This document shows positions 47,170 through 59,474 of a stretch of DNA of 64,000 bases, piece by piece. The number at the start of each line of letters is the position of its first letter. Position 1 is the first letter of the stretch. Position numbers and translations under genes: made by a program. Below the pieces are notes generated by a model. That model worked only from the letters and a program-made list of their open reading frames with translations. It searched no databases and was not told the origin of the DNA. Origin of the DNA: Epichloe hybrida (Eukaryota > Ascomycota > Sordariomycetes > Hypocreales > Clavicipitaceae); the NCBI GenBank assembly GCA_019022495.1, contig JAFEKR010000024.1, forward strand, positions 248,001 to 312,000, written 5' to 3'.

Positions 47170-50100
47170 AGATTATATTATTAACCCTTAAGAAGATTTA
47201 CAGAGGACTATACCCTACTGAAATAGTAAATACTAAGCTCTATAAGCAAGCCTTAAATACTATAGCTAGTGTGCCTAAATATTAGATAGTGAAATACATA
47301 TACTCCCTAGGCTTTAAAAGTCTTACTAGAGACCTTCGCAAGGTAATTACTATTACGGAATTAAATAAGAGGCCCTCCTAATACCTTTAGTACTAATAAG
47401 GAGACCCTCTAGAGGCTATATTCACTAATTATTAGTACGGATAGCGATTATCCCCCTATAGTAAAGGAAGTTATTATGAACAGAGCCCTAGGCTAAGCAC
47501 TAAGCGCTACTTTATATATAGCAAGAGTAGCTACTAGTTCTCTAATTACTTTACTAAAAAATATTAAAAGGAAAAGGACTACTAGTAAGCTAGTAAAACA
47601 CATTATATACCCCCTTTAGAGAAGAGATTCTAGGTATTCCTTGCCTCCTATAAAGGGCAGGATAATAATAAGCCTAATAAAGGCTTAGGTTAGAATTAGA
47701 AATCATATCTTTTAGCTTATATAGAAGCTAAAGATAATAATAATAATATAAAGGAGCTACTATTAATAGCATACCTAAGCATTACATAATTCTTCTACTC
47801 TAGATTACAGACTAACTATAACGCCACTAATGTTAATATTCTCGCAACCCTAAACAATCAAGCCTTCTAACACGTATTCCTTAGGCAGGAGCTTTATAAG
47901 CCATAAGAGTGTAATAAAGGCTTAATTTGCTATGTCTCTAAAGAACACTATTCTAAAGAGGTCTTTAGAGGGATTATACTTAATACTAGCGCTATAGGAA
48001 AGTTAACTATAGGAGAGGTATAAGTAAAGGCTTTATTAAGATTAATACCTTTATTAAAGGTAACCCCTTACAAACCCTAAATTATTACATTTAGCACTAG
48101 ATTAGTAGTTACAAGAGGAATCCTTTATATACCTATAGAACTTAGAGAGCTTAAATTCTATGTCCTTAACATAGCTACCCCCTTCCTTTTCTTAATCACT
48201 AATATAGATAAAATATAAGTCAAGATTAATAACCTTACTAACATACTTATCTAAGGTAATAAGACTATACCTATTATATAATAATAGGGCTATCCTTAGT
48301 AGTTACTAGAAGCAAGAGAAATAGTTACCTTCTACCTTTTAGAAGGAGATATCTATTAATTATATTATTAACTTAGTTACCCTTCCGTTTAATAAATCGT
48401 AAAGATCCTTCACTAAGCTAGTCACAAAGTTAAACACTAGGTAATTAAGGAATTAACTAAAGTCTACCACTATTACTAGATGCATAGAAAGGCCCCTAGT
48501 TAATTCAAGTTTATAATCAAAGATAACCACGAATTTAACTACAAGATTATTATTAATATCGTGCAGATTAATGGCTAACTAGTACTTCACATCATTAATT
48601 TAGTAACCTTATTCTAAGCAGCCTAATTCCTTAATCTAAAGAAGTAAAAGGCTTAAGATATCTAGGATATAATCCGCGAATATTAGATTAATACTTATCT
48701 CGGACCTCCAGATTAGATTATCCACAATACTAGCAACAACTTCGCTTCCGCTGAATTCAGGTATTATGCTTAATTAATATTAATTAAAACCAGTGAGATA
48801 CTAATTAAAGCCTATAATAGCATTAGAAAGGTTAAGAGATACCACAGACCTCTACGCTAAGCCTATAATATTATCATAGACTTAATTAGAACAGAGCTTG
48901 CGCTAGAGCAACGTCTCCAAATAGCTATCAAGGTAATTAATAACCCTAAATAGTATTATTCTAACTATACTAGTCTTCGGAGGCTACCTACGGATAATAG
49001 ATAAGTCACCGCTAAGCATCTCTATTATTTAATATACTAAAGTAATTCACAAAGCCACTAATAAAGTCTGCTACTATCTAGCCTTATAGTAGGTCTATAA
49101 CGCCCTTAAAGCCTAGAATAGTCCTAATATAGCGCCTATATATTAGTTACCTCTTTAGGCTAATATATACATATAAAGAGAGAAAGGTAGCTAGCGTAGC
49201 CTATATAAGCTACTTACTACTAATAGAGAGACCTATACTATTAATATACCCTATAGCCTAGTAAAGTTTTACTTTATAGTAGTAAAGCCCTATTATAAAA
49301 ACCTATATACTATAGAGGGGCTAAAGTAGTAGGAGATAAAGCCTTATAATTCACTAGAGTAATAGCTAAGTAACACAGAGGAAGAAGGAGCTATATAACT
49401 AACTACTACTAATAAAAAAGATTCTCTAATAAAAGATAGCAAAGAGCTATAGACACTAGCTAAGAGAAAGCAAAGGAGACTAAGAAAGGCCCTTATAGTG
49501 TAATTTATAAGTATAGGAGAGTCTAATAAAGAGGCTTATAAAGCCTAAAAGGCCCTAAGGGGAAGCTATTAAGTTAAAGACTTATTACCATACCCTAAAG
49601 GAATAAAAGTAAGGAAAAGAAGACCTTATAGCCCTAAGAAGGATATTAGCCTAGTTTAGCTTTATATACTTATAAATAAAGATTAAGAGAAGGCCTTTAT
49701 TTAAGAGGTTATAACTAGAGGGATGCTAAGCATAGTATTCCTTATAGCAAAGGAAGAGGCTAATTAAAACCTTACCCTTTAGCTTCGCTAAGAAGGAAGG
49801 ATTATAACCCTAGGAAAACCCTTTAAGCAGTCTAATCAAGCTAAGATTAACGCTTTACAAGCTCATAATATGTTCAAATTCGTTAAGTTTAACCTAGCGA
49901 AGCATAGAGGTCATAGAATCTTCAATTCTCGTATAGTCAGAGAGATCAAAGGCAAAGGAACGGACTTGCCATACAAGAAATCCTGCCTTATTATATAAGG
50001 CTATAATAATAAAGGAAAGGAATTTATCCTAACGCAATCGCTAATAATACAACGAGCAAGCTAACGCCTAATCATAGCTATCGCTTTGTTATTAAGAAGA

Positions 50101-51546
50101 AAAGGCATCTACCTTTAGATTCGTAATATTACGTAAGCCTACACTTAATTACACATAATACTAATAAGGCTAATTATCATAAGGATCCTAAAGCAAATTA
50201 CATACCTCTTTCTAGAAGGAACTATAATTAAATTAATTAAACCTCTTTACAGGATCACAGAGGCTAGAACCTACTAGTAAGCAACGTACTTCCGTTACCA
50301 CAGGGATAACCTTAATATAATAACTTTAACCTATAATCCCTGCTTGTTAATTATAGCTCTGAATAATAAAAACCTCTTTAGTATTATTAGAATGCAAACT
50401 AATAATACATTAGGCCTAAGCAATAATAACTTCTTCTAAAAAGAAAAGAAAGAGCTCTAGAAGGCTAATTTTATAGCTAAAGAAAAGTAATAATTAACCA
50501 CCAAGAATCCCCTTATCTTCAATAGGTATATCTTAACCTAAAACACTAATAATTCATTAATCTTAACCTAGAAGGGCTAGAGTTAGAAGATTAAGGAAGT
50601 TAATCCTTAATCCCTAATAGTAAAGTAAGACTATATAGAATAACAAGCCTAAGGAAGCTATATTATAACTATATATTAACTAGAAGCTTCCTATAACTTA
50701 TTAATTATAGCTTAACACTAAGAACCCTCTAGGGAGGATATTACATACCTTAATAAATACCTTAAGTAGTAGATTAAGAATTAATAACACAGACTATAAT
50801 ACATTCCTTTGGTTCTTAAAGAGGTAAAGCTCTTTATATTCGTAAATAGATCGCTTGCTAATAACAAGGATCTAAGCTCATAGATCGGATACGTAATTGT
50901 GATTGGCAATGAGATAATATAAGATGATAATACCTTTATTATAAAAGGTAATATTATTACGTATAGCTTAACAAAGAGTAAGAGAGTCACTTGTAGCGCG
51001 CTTACCTCTAAGTTATATAGCATAGTTCAAGGCGCAGACATTGCCTACGCGATTTCTATAACTTTACATCAGATTACAGATTAATTAAAGATACCTCAAA
51101 TTCCTATAATTCTTTATACTAATTCTTTTTTATTATATAAATATCTTATAAAGCTAGGAACCATAAAGGAGAAGAGACTAATAATTAATATTATAGCCCT
51201 TCGTTAATTATACGAAAGGCATAAGATTTATAAAGTCAGATGGATTAACGGCAATAATAATCTAGCGGATATAATAATAAAAGCATTACCTAATTTATCA
51301 CTTTCCTCTTTAATTAATTTAAACAAATTAATAATTTATATTAAAGGATAAGTAAAGAGACCTATAATATTAAGGGACAGGAGCTTAGGCAAGGACTAAC
51401 GGATTAATTTAATTAACCAATGCCGCGATAGCTAATTAGAGTAGCGGATTCCTATTAAGGGATTTACTTATATACACTTTCCTTTAATCTAATTTTTATT
51501 ACGTTTTTAAGCTCTTTAGCCACGAAGGAAAAAGAGAGATTACTAG
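47170..51546 (+). pseudogene. Copia D gag end, protease, integrase, RT and RNase H
   Basis: The frame continues after the LINE with KIILLTLKKIYRGLYP, then a zinc-knuckle zone near 47500-47560 and a protease-like stretch (ATPFLFLITNIDKI near 48180). RT sequence follows, best readable at 49850-49985 (ALQAHNMFKFVKFN, FNSRIVREIKGKG), then RNase H near 51100-51260. Frames such as 50781-51023 on the other strand are shadows. Confidence 0.82.
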
Positions 51547-51803
51547 TGTTAATTCCTTCGGATTTTCATTGGTTTAATCGTGGCTAAAGACTAGACTAAT
51601 TATAGGTCTAGCGTGATGCACGTGATATAATTGGCTGCATTAATTCGCCACCCCCTCTTTTGCCCCACATATAGATTTCGCTTACTCTTCTAGCATCTAG
51701 ACTTTCTCTCTCTTCTCTCTCTTTCCTAGCTAACTAACTAACTATCATTAACTTTAATTTATACGGGATTTATTACCTGCGCAGGACCTTGGTGCAACTA
51801 ACA
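51547..51803 (+). repeat. 3' LTR of copia D
   Basis: 257 bp, paired with 38259-38515, ending GGTGCAACTAACA. Confidence 0.9.
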
Positions 51804-52271
51804 AAGAACCTTTTAAAATAACTAAACTAAGGTAATATATACTAATAATTACTTAGCTAATAATATAAAGTAATAGTAAATATATTATATAATAGTAAAT
51901 AAGTTAGTTAATTACTTAGCTTATACGTAAGATAAATTTATATTCTAGCTAAATACTAAAGTAATAAATAAAGATATAAAATACTTAGAAGCTACTAGGA
52001 TATTACTAAATTTAAGGTAAAAAAGTAATTAGTCTTTTTAATTTTTTTTAAGACTTTAAACTAAGGTAAAAGTAAAATTACCTAACTAAATCCTTATATA
52101 CTTAAGAATAGTAATTTTTTAAATAGCTTAAATAATACTATAAGAAAGTATATAATTAGCTAAGAGTTTTTAATATCTTAAAGCTATTTATAAGGTTAAG
52201 GTAAAAAGGCTAAAGTTATAATAATATTTATATTAAATAATTATAATAGAAATTATAATAAGGAAAGTAAG

Positions 52272-52502
52272 TGTTAGTTACACCAAGGGATTGGTATGCA
52301 CTAGTGCAACGTAGGGTCAGGTTTAATGATATAATAAGGTCTAAGGATTGAAGCTATCTATAGTGTTATGTGGCTATAAGAAAAGGGGGACGCAAGTTAC
52401 GTGTGTGCCTTGCGTACAGGTACGGCTAATCATAGTGCGGCGCTGCCGCACGTGCTTCACTTTCCTAGTGGTTAACCTAATGTTAACCTAGTTATTATAA
52501 CA
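52272..52502 (-). repeat. 3' LTR of copia E
   Basis: 231 bp. It shares GGGGGACGC(A/G)AGTTACGTGTGTGCC and TGCGTACAGGT with the right copy. Confidence 0.9.
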
Positions 52503-55500
52503 CTAGTAACTTCTCTTTTTAGGAAGAAAGTAGGGCAGGATAAATCTAGTGCTAAAAGAGGGAATTAGTGGGTATATAAATAAAATAAGCCTGTGTAAGG
52601 ATAAGTAGGTCTGATGTTGAATTCAGACTCCCTATTAGTTAACAATGAAATGCAAGGAAAATCGCTTAATCGCGGATTGGAAAGCGGGCTTAATCAGGAG
52701 CTTCTAAAAGCTCGAAAAACGCAATAAAAATCAGGATCGTTTAAAATAAACATAAGTGGATACGGGGAATTGAAATAAGGGCTTCTTATTGGCTTAGCTA
52801 TAGTCAGACCAGACTCTTATCAATCTCATCCAGTCTCCGGTCTCTTCACCTAGCCTTTAACTCGAATTATAGCTTTGTTCAAGTCAATGAAAGTCTCGAG
52901 GCTCTTATTCGGAGATGCCTTTATTATTGCGTTAGCAAGGTTGTTATTACTATTAATCTATTATACTTTATAGATCTCTTGTCGCTTGTATGATTGCCGA
53001 AGTGCTATAATGTTAATTATAAGGCGTTTCTCCTTTATAGAACCTAGCTTTATAAGACACTTATATAACAAAAAGGAGTCTATATAGATAATCGTAGGGA
53101 TGCGGTTAATCTTTAATTAGTCTGTGATTATATTAAGGGTCGTGGTAATTACATAGGCTATATTAGCACCTTATACTATTAAGTATAGTTTAGAAGCGAG
53201 GGCGCTATAGGTTACATACTTGCTCTTTATTAAGCTATACGTAATGATATTACCTTTTAAGGTAAATATGTTATTTTTTGCCTCTTCGTTACCAATTACA
53301 ATCATGTATCCTATCTAGGAACTTAGATCTTTGTTATTAGCGAGGAATCCATCTACAAACACAAATAACTTCGCATTCTCGAGGTCTAGAGGGATGTAAT
53401 GTAGGCCTCGGTCTTAATGTTAGATTTGCTAGTTAAGTCGCTTGTTTAATCAAGTTATATTATCAGGAGTTAGATCTTAATGTTATGCTACGATTAACAG
53501 GTTATAAAGGGCTTCGGGTTAATAGATAGTTATAATATAACTTCCTCGTGCTTGTTGTTTAACGTAATCTTATTTCATAGTTAGTAATTACTAGTTAATC
53601 TACCTAATCTTCTTGCTCTAGCCTTTCTAACGAAGTTCTATTAAGTTATTAGCGTTTTAGGTAAGGATATAACTATTAAAGATAAGGGGATTCTTAGCTA
53701 ATAGCTTTTACTTTAGCTTTACTAAGAAATTCGCCTTCTGCAGTTCCTTCTCTTTAAGGTTATAGAAATCCTAGTCACTAAGGCCTAGCATATTGTTAGT
53801 CTGCATGCTAACTACCTTAAAGAGATTATTATTATTCTCTTCTATGATTAGCAAGTATAGGTCGTAGGATAAAGTCATTATCTTAAGTATCTCTTTATGG
53901 TAACGGAAGTAGGTTACGAACTAGTAGGTTCTAGCTTCTGCGATTTCGTACAAAGGCTTAATAACTTCTATAACAGATCCTTCAGGGAATAGATATGCTA
54001 TCTACTTAGGTAATATAGCAATAATCAATCTTATAAGCTATGTTTTTAATTACACATAAGCTTATGTGATGTCTCGAATCCATAGGATAATTCCTCTAGA
54101 TCTAAGCGATAGTGTAATCGCAATAATTAATCATTAGCTTAATCTTTAGATTATTAGGGATTAGGTTAGGATAAATTCCTTCCCTTTATCATTCATCCCT
54201 TAAATCACAAGTCATAACTTTTCATATAGCGTAGCTATTCCTTTACCTTTAATTTCTCTCACTATATAAGATTTAAAGAGTCTCTCATTACTATGTTTAG
54301 CAGGATCGAACAGCGTGAATCTAAACACATTATAGGCTTGCAAAGCATTAATCTTAATCTGATCTAATAGCTTAAAGGGCTTGCCTAGGGTTGTGATCTT
54401 TCCTTCTTAATGTAACTAAAGAGCTAGATCCTAATTAGCTTCTTCCTTTGCTATAATAAATACTACACTTAACTTACTATTAGCTATAAGTTCCTCTATT
54501 AATACTTCCTCTTAGTCTTTATTTACTAAGTATATAGTTACTATGTATTTAGTTCCTACGAGATTAAATTAAACTGTAAGCTTCTTTTATAGTCTTTTAC
54601 GCTTTCTCTTAGGCTATAGTAGTTCCTTGTTTGTTTCTAAAGCTTTAGGGATAATCTCTTTAATTATTAGAGTCTTGTTTGTATCTAGAGCTTAGTCTTT
54701 ACCTCTAGGTGTTAACTTACGAAGTTCTTTAGTATAGTATAGGTTATAATAGTATGGTTTAATAACTATTAATTAGAATCTCATTAGTCTATAGGGTATT
54801 TAAAGGGTATAGGTTTCTCTATTAGTAGTAAGAAGCTTATAGAGGCTATGCTATCTATCTTTCTCTCTCTATATGTATATATCTAACTGTAATAGAAGTT
54901 AGTGCGTTAGTAGCGTATCTAGGCTATTTCAGGTTCTTAGAGCATTATAAACTTATTACTTTGCTAGGAGTTATTAGACCTTATTAGTAGCTTTACGAAT
55001 TGCTTTAGCTTATTAAATAATAGATACACTTGGCGGTGACTTATTAGTTATCCGTGGATATGCACTAAAGATAAGAATTGTAGGAATAAGACTATTAGGG
55101 CCTGCTAAGTTGTTCATAGCTTTTATAGCTATCTAAAGTCATTACTTAGGCGTAAGATCTTAACCTATAGAGTCTGTAATGATTGTATAGGCTTGCTATA
55201 ATAGTCTGTAATAGTGTTTAACTTTTCTAATGCTATTGTGGGCCTTAACTAGAACTTTATTAATCTTAATTAATAGTAATTATGTATAATGCTTGAATTC
55301 TACTAATATAAAGTTCTTTCTAGCATTATAGATAATCCATTCTGGAGGACTAAGGTAGGTGTTAATCTAGTATTTATATAAGGCGTTCCAAATATTGCAT
55401 GCCTTCTGCTTATTTAGATTAAGGAATCGGGCTGCTTAAAATAAGGTTATAGAATCAATGATATAAAGAATAGGTTATCTATTGATTTAAATGATATTAA

Positions 55501-58311
55501 CTATAATCTTATAGTTAAACTTATGGTTATCTTTGATTATAAACTTAAATTTACCTGGAGCCTTTCTGTTTTTTTAGTAATGGTAGTAAATTTTAGTTAA
55601 TTATTTGATAGCCTTTGCTTTAATGTTATGTCTAGCTTGGTTTAGTATCTTTGTAAGCTGTTTAACTAATAGGTGACTAAATTATTAATATAGTTAACGG
55701 AGTTCTATTTCTAATAGGTGGAAAGCTACTATTTCTTTAGCTTCTAGAGTCCACTAAAGATATCCCTATTTCCTAATAATAGGAACTATCTTATTATCTT
55801 GGATTAATACGTTCACGAGGTTATTTACCTTAATGCATAACCTATCTATGTTATCTAAAGAGAATAAGAAAGGCGTATATGTGTTAATTATATAGAAAGG
55901 GATATTGCCTAGCTTTGTTAGTACATTGACTACTCCTTTTGTGATCGCGCTCCTAGCACTAAATTTAATTATCTTTTCTAGAGTTAGTTTAATCTTTAGT
56001 AATAGCATTAATCTTAGCAAGGCTTGTACTTATCTAATTCTAGCTGTTAAGACACCTAAGGCTCCTATATTAGGTATTATCCCTTAGAAAACTTCTTTAG
56101 AGTAATGTTCCTCTAAAATATAAGAGGTTTTCACATTATTAAAGGGATTGTGCTTAAGGTATGCGTGCTTAAATGATTTATCTCTTAGGATATTAATAAC
56201 GTCGCTGTTAACTAGTTGAAATCCTAATGTAAAGAATTATGTAATACTTAGCTAGTTGAACTTTAATGTAAAAGTCTCTTTAGTATTGTTATCCTTATCT
56301 TCGTTATTGTTAGACTTAACGAAGGTTTTAGCTAATTCCCACGCTCTATTAGCGAGGTTATTAGCTTCTTTAGATGCTTAGCCTTCGTAGGCCGCGAGGA
56401 ATACCTAATACTTTTTCTCTGTTAGTAGTGATTAGTGTCTCTTGTTCTTTCACTAGCGCTCTTTTGCCTCTTTCCGGTCTTTTTCTAGATGGTTTGTTAA
56501 CTAGTATCTATTCTTGTTATAGATGTAGCATTTGCTGTAGTTACAGCCTTAGTTATAGTAACCATAGCCTTTGTCTTAACCTTGTTAATTATATAGTTAG
56601 TTATAATGGCAGTCTGTGAACATCACCTCTGATTCGTTAGTATTAGTAGTACTAATAGTGCTTTAGTTAAATTGGGCAGCTGATTTGTTAGCTTTAGTAA
56701 TAGAGATTGATTTATAAAGGTCTCTAGTAAGTCCTTTAAAGCTAGGTGAATAATTATATTCAGCTTGCCTGCACTCTAGAATACTAGAAATTACGCTTAG
56801 GGTTTGATAATAGAGTTCTGTATTAACTGTTAATAGGGGAAAGAGTCCTTTATAAACACGTTTAAGGGTTATAAGTAGAATCTTAAGATAATCTGGTTTG
56901 GATTTATTTGGATTAGTAGTGATGATATTCCTAAGCGTTATACTATTCTATTCTTGGCGATAGAACTATTAGTTGCTTTCTGTTTTAAATTGTTAACGAA
57001 CGTTATTAACCATTTATTTGTATATAAAGCCTTTGTTCGCTAGATAATTAAGGTAATACTACTTAGTATTACCTAAAAGCATAATGGGAAAGGCCTTGTG
57101 CATGTATTCCCACGGGAGATTTAGTCTATTATATTTGTTCTAGAATAAGTTAACTTTTAGTGTAAGGAAGTTATATATCTTCCTACTATAATAGTTATTA
57201 TCCTTATAGCTTTTTGTAAGTTCTAAGATCTTTCTTATAATTTAATCTTTAGACAGGATTATTACTATTTGCATAGCTAGGGTCATCTATTACATTAGTT
57301 ATTCCGGGATAATTAGCGGAATTATTGGATTTATTAGGGGTTTAGGTGTGTTTCTTCCTAGAGGTGGTTGTGTAGCCAGAGGGTTGTTTAAAACGGGATT
57401 ATAAGGGTTCTTAATCAGGGGATTATATATAGGAGGATTATATACTAAAGGGTAATGGATAGGGGTAGTGTGAATTAAAGGGCTTATAATCAGAGGGCTT
57501 TTAAGGGCAGGATTATTTAAAGAGAGGAATTTGCCTGTAGCGATTTGCTTTGCGATTTCGTTTTTAGGCTACTGTAACATTATTTCTTCTTTGAGGACTT
57601 AAATTAATAATTCAATGATCTTACTGCTTTGATTTCGAATAATATAGACGCTATTCTCACGTAGGTAGTCTTATAATTCGTGTACTAAAGGTCATGAAGC
57701 TTAATTAAGTGTTTCTTTTGTCTAGCTATTAAGGTTATTATGGAAGATCTCCTAAAGGGCAAGATCTTTATATTAACCGCTTTTATAGATATTAATCATC
57801 TAAGCAAGATAGTTATTAAGCTCCTATTCCTTAGTAGTCTAAGGATTTGGTTCTCTTAAGCTCTCCTAGTTAGTGGTAATAACTAAGGTATGTTTTTAAA
57901 GTTATAAAGGTAGGCTTACTTTGTTAGGTCTTAACTAGGCAGGCTACTTTCCTTTAGTAGTCTATAATAAAGCTTATTTATTACTTAGGGGTACTATTAT
58001 TAATAGTCTTTAGCTAGTAAGGCTAAGGGATTTTTAACTAGTAGGGTTAAGGGGTTTTTAATCTCTAGTTTAAGAAGTTATACATGGCTATAAACTCTTG
58101 GTTAGTTAATTAGTTTTCTTGTGATAGATAATAGGATTGATTCTTCTATTAATGGTTAGAGACTTGCTAATAGAAAAAGTTAAATCCCTAGGAAACCTAA
58201 TATCTAGTATCTAGAGTCTATCTTCCTTTAGCACACTTCCTTAGGTAGCTAAAGGAAGGCCTCTTCTTAAGTAGTTCCTAGCTTATCTGTGGTTTTTTAA
58301 CTATTGATTAG
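52503..58311 (-). pseudogene. Copia E gag-pol remnant
   Basis: Leftward: gag with a zinc knuckle (CYIYNKNRY, stop, LTNHLEKDRK) near 56455-56530, preceded by a Tyr/Asn/Gly-rich tract. A protease-like stretch free of stops lies at 55766-56020 (NTYTPFLFSLDNIDRL and NVLIQDNKIVPI), matching the same part of copia D. Integrase follows near 55300-55600, then RT and RNase H at about 52900-54450. The 255-base open stretch is the longest in the element. Confidence 0.83.
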
Positions 58312-58542
58312 TGTTAGTTACACTAAGGGATTAGTATGCACTAGTGTAACGTAAGGTTAGGTTTAATAATATAATAAGGTCTAAGGATTAAAGCTATTTA
58401 TAGCGTTATGTGGCTATAAGAAAAGGGGGACGCGAGTTACGTGTGTGCCTTGCGTACAGGTGCGGCTAATCACAGTGCGGCGCTACCACACGTGCTCCAC
58501 TTTCCTAGTGGTTAACCCGATGTTGACCCGGTCGTCGCAATA
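58312..58542 (-). repeat. 5' LTR of copia E
   Basis: 231 bp. The GC-rich outer end (GGTTAACCCGATGTTGACCCGGTCGTCGC) shows little RIP. Confidence 0.9.
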
Positions 58543-59167
58543 GTAAGAATAATAAAAAATAATACTTTAGTTTCCTTATAAATAACTTATAGTAAAGCTT
58601 ATAGTAACCTAGTATAAGCTAAAAACTATTTAAATATTATAAATATAGTAGCCTTAAATATAGTATAAATAAATATAATATAGTAAATTACTTAATTTAT
58701 AAAAGTAATAAGTATATTACTAAGAAGTATAGGAATAGTAGTAATAAAACCTTAGACTTAAATAAGATTTTAATTAATTTAGCTTAGGCCTAGGATAATA
58801 GTTTTACTATAGAAAAACCTATAAATAAAAGAATAAAAATATAGGTATTCTTATAGTAAAATAACTACTAGTTAGTAGTACTAATACTATTTAATATAAG
58901 TATAAAGTATTTAATAATTTACCTTAAATTATTATTAAAATAAAATTAAAAGAATATAAAGAAAGTAAAAGTAATACTAGAAAGTATAAGTAAGAATAAG
59001 ATTTTATACTAAGGAATCTTATATAAATTAGTTAAGGTAAGAGATAGTATAGGCTATATAAAGGTTTACTAAGTTAGTTACTATATTACTAATATAAGAG
59101 AGAGAATACTCTTAGGAATAAACTAGACCTTAAAGTATAAACTTATAGTAATAAACTAGAAGTAAGG

Positions 59168-59474
59168 TGTTGGATTCACAGGGTATTGAATTCAATATAA
59201 TACAGTCGTGAGCCCGAAGAATAGTATTGTCATCGATTATCTATTCTAGGCTGCGTTATCTGTTGTCATGATTGATTAAGTTGTTAGAAAAGAGAGGTAA
59301 AAAGCTAGAAGTTACAATATATAAAGGGAAAAGGGGTTACGTGTTTGTGTCCCCACATTTCCTAGCTAATTAACGTGCTAGGTTATAGGTTACGTGTAAG
59401 GTCCGCGCGTAGCCTAAGCTTTTGCTAGGTAATTACGGCTATGACACGTGATTAATATTACCTTTATTCTAATA
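59168..59474 (-). repeat. 3' LTR of copia F
   Basis: 307 bp, same family as 18230-18536, TGTTGGATTCACAGGG to TTCTAATA. Confidence 0.88.

Larger units (their letters stand above)
38259..51803 (+). mobile_element. Copia element D, enlarged by a LINE insertion (TSD AAGAA)
   Basis: 257-bp LTRs at 38259-38515 and 51547-51803, flanked by AAGAA at 38254-38258 and 51804-51808. The inverted gypsy fragment keeps the empty site near 15424. D is plus-directed: CTAATTAGTAGTTAAC follows the 5' LTR, and the purine tract AAGGAAAAAGAGAGATTACTAG precedes the 3' LTR. Without the LINE it would be about 6.8 kb, normal for copia. Confidence 0.92.
52272..58542 (-). mobile_element. Copia element E (complete, RIP-dead), TSD GTAAG
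   Basis: 231-bp LTRs at 52272-52502 and 58312-58542, flanked by GTAAG at 52267-52271 and 58543-58547. The empty site is kept in the inverted gypsy fragment near 14966. It reads leftward, with the complement of a purine tract (CTAGTAACTTCTCTTTTT) right of 52502. Related to D in pol but with a different LTR. It is less mutated than its gypsy host. Confidence 0.92.
37427..59167 (+). mobile_element. Second gypsy copy, split by copia D, E and F (3' end outside window)
   Basis: The 5' LTR is 37427-37694; internal pieces are 37695-38258, 51804-52271 and 58543-59167. Joined, they match the inverted fragment 14505-15987 in order, which gives independent empty-site evidence for D and E. No pol is seen because the element is cut by copia F at 59168. 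It is strongly RIP-mutated, more than its insertions, so it is the older layer. Confidence 0.78.
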
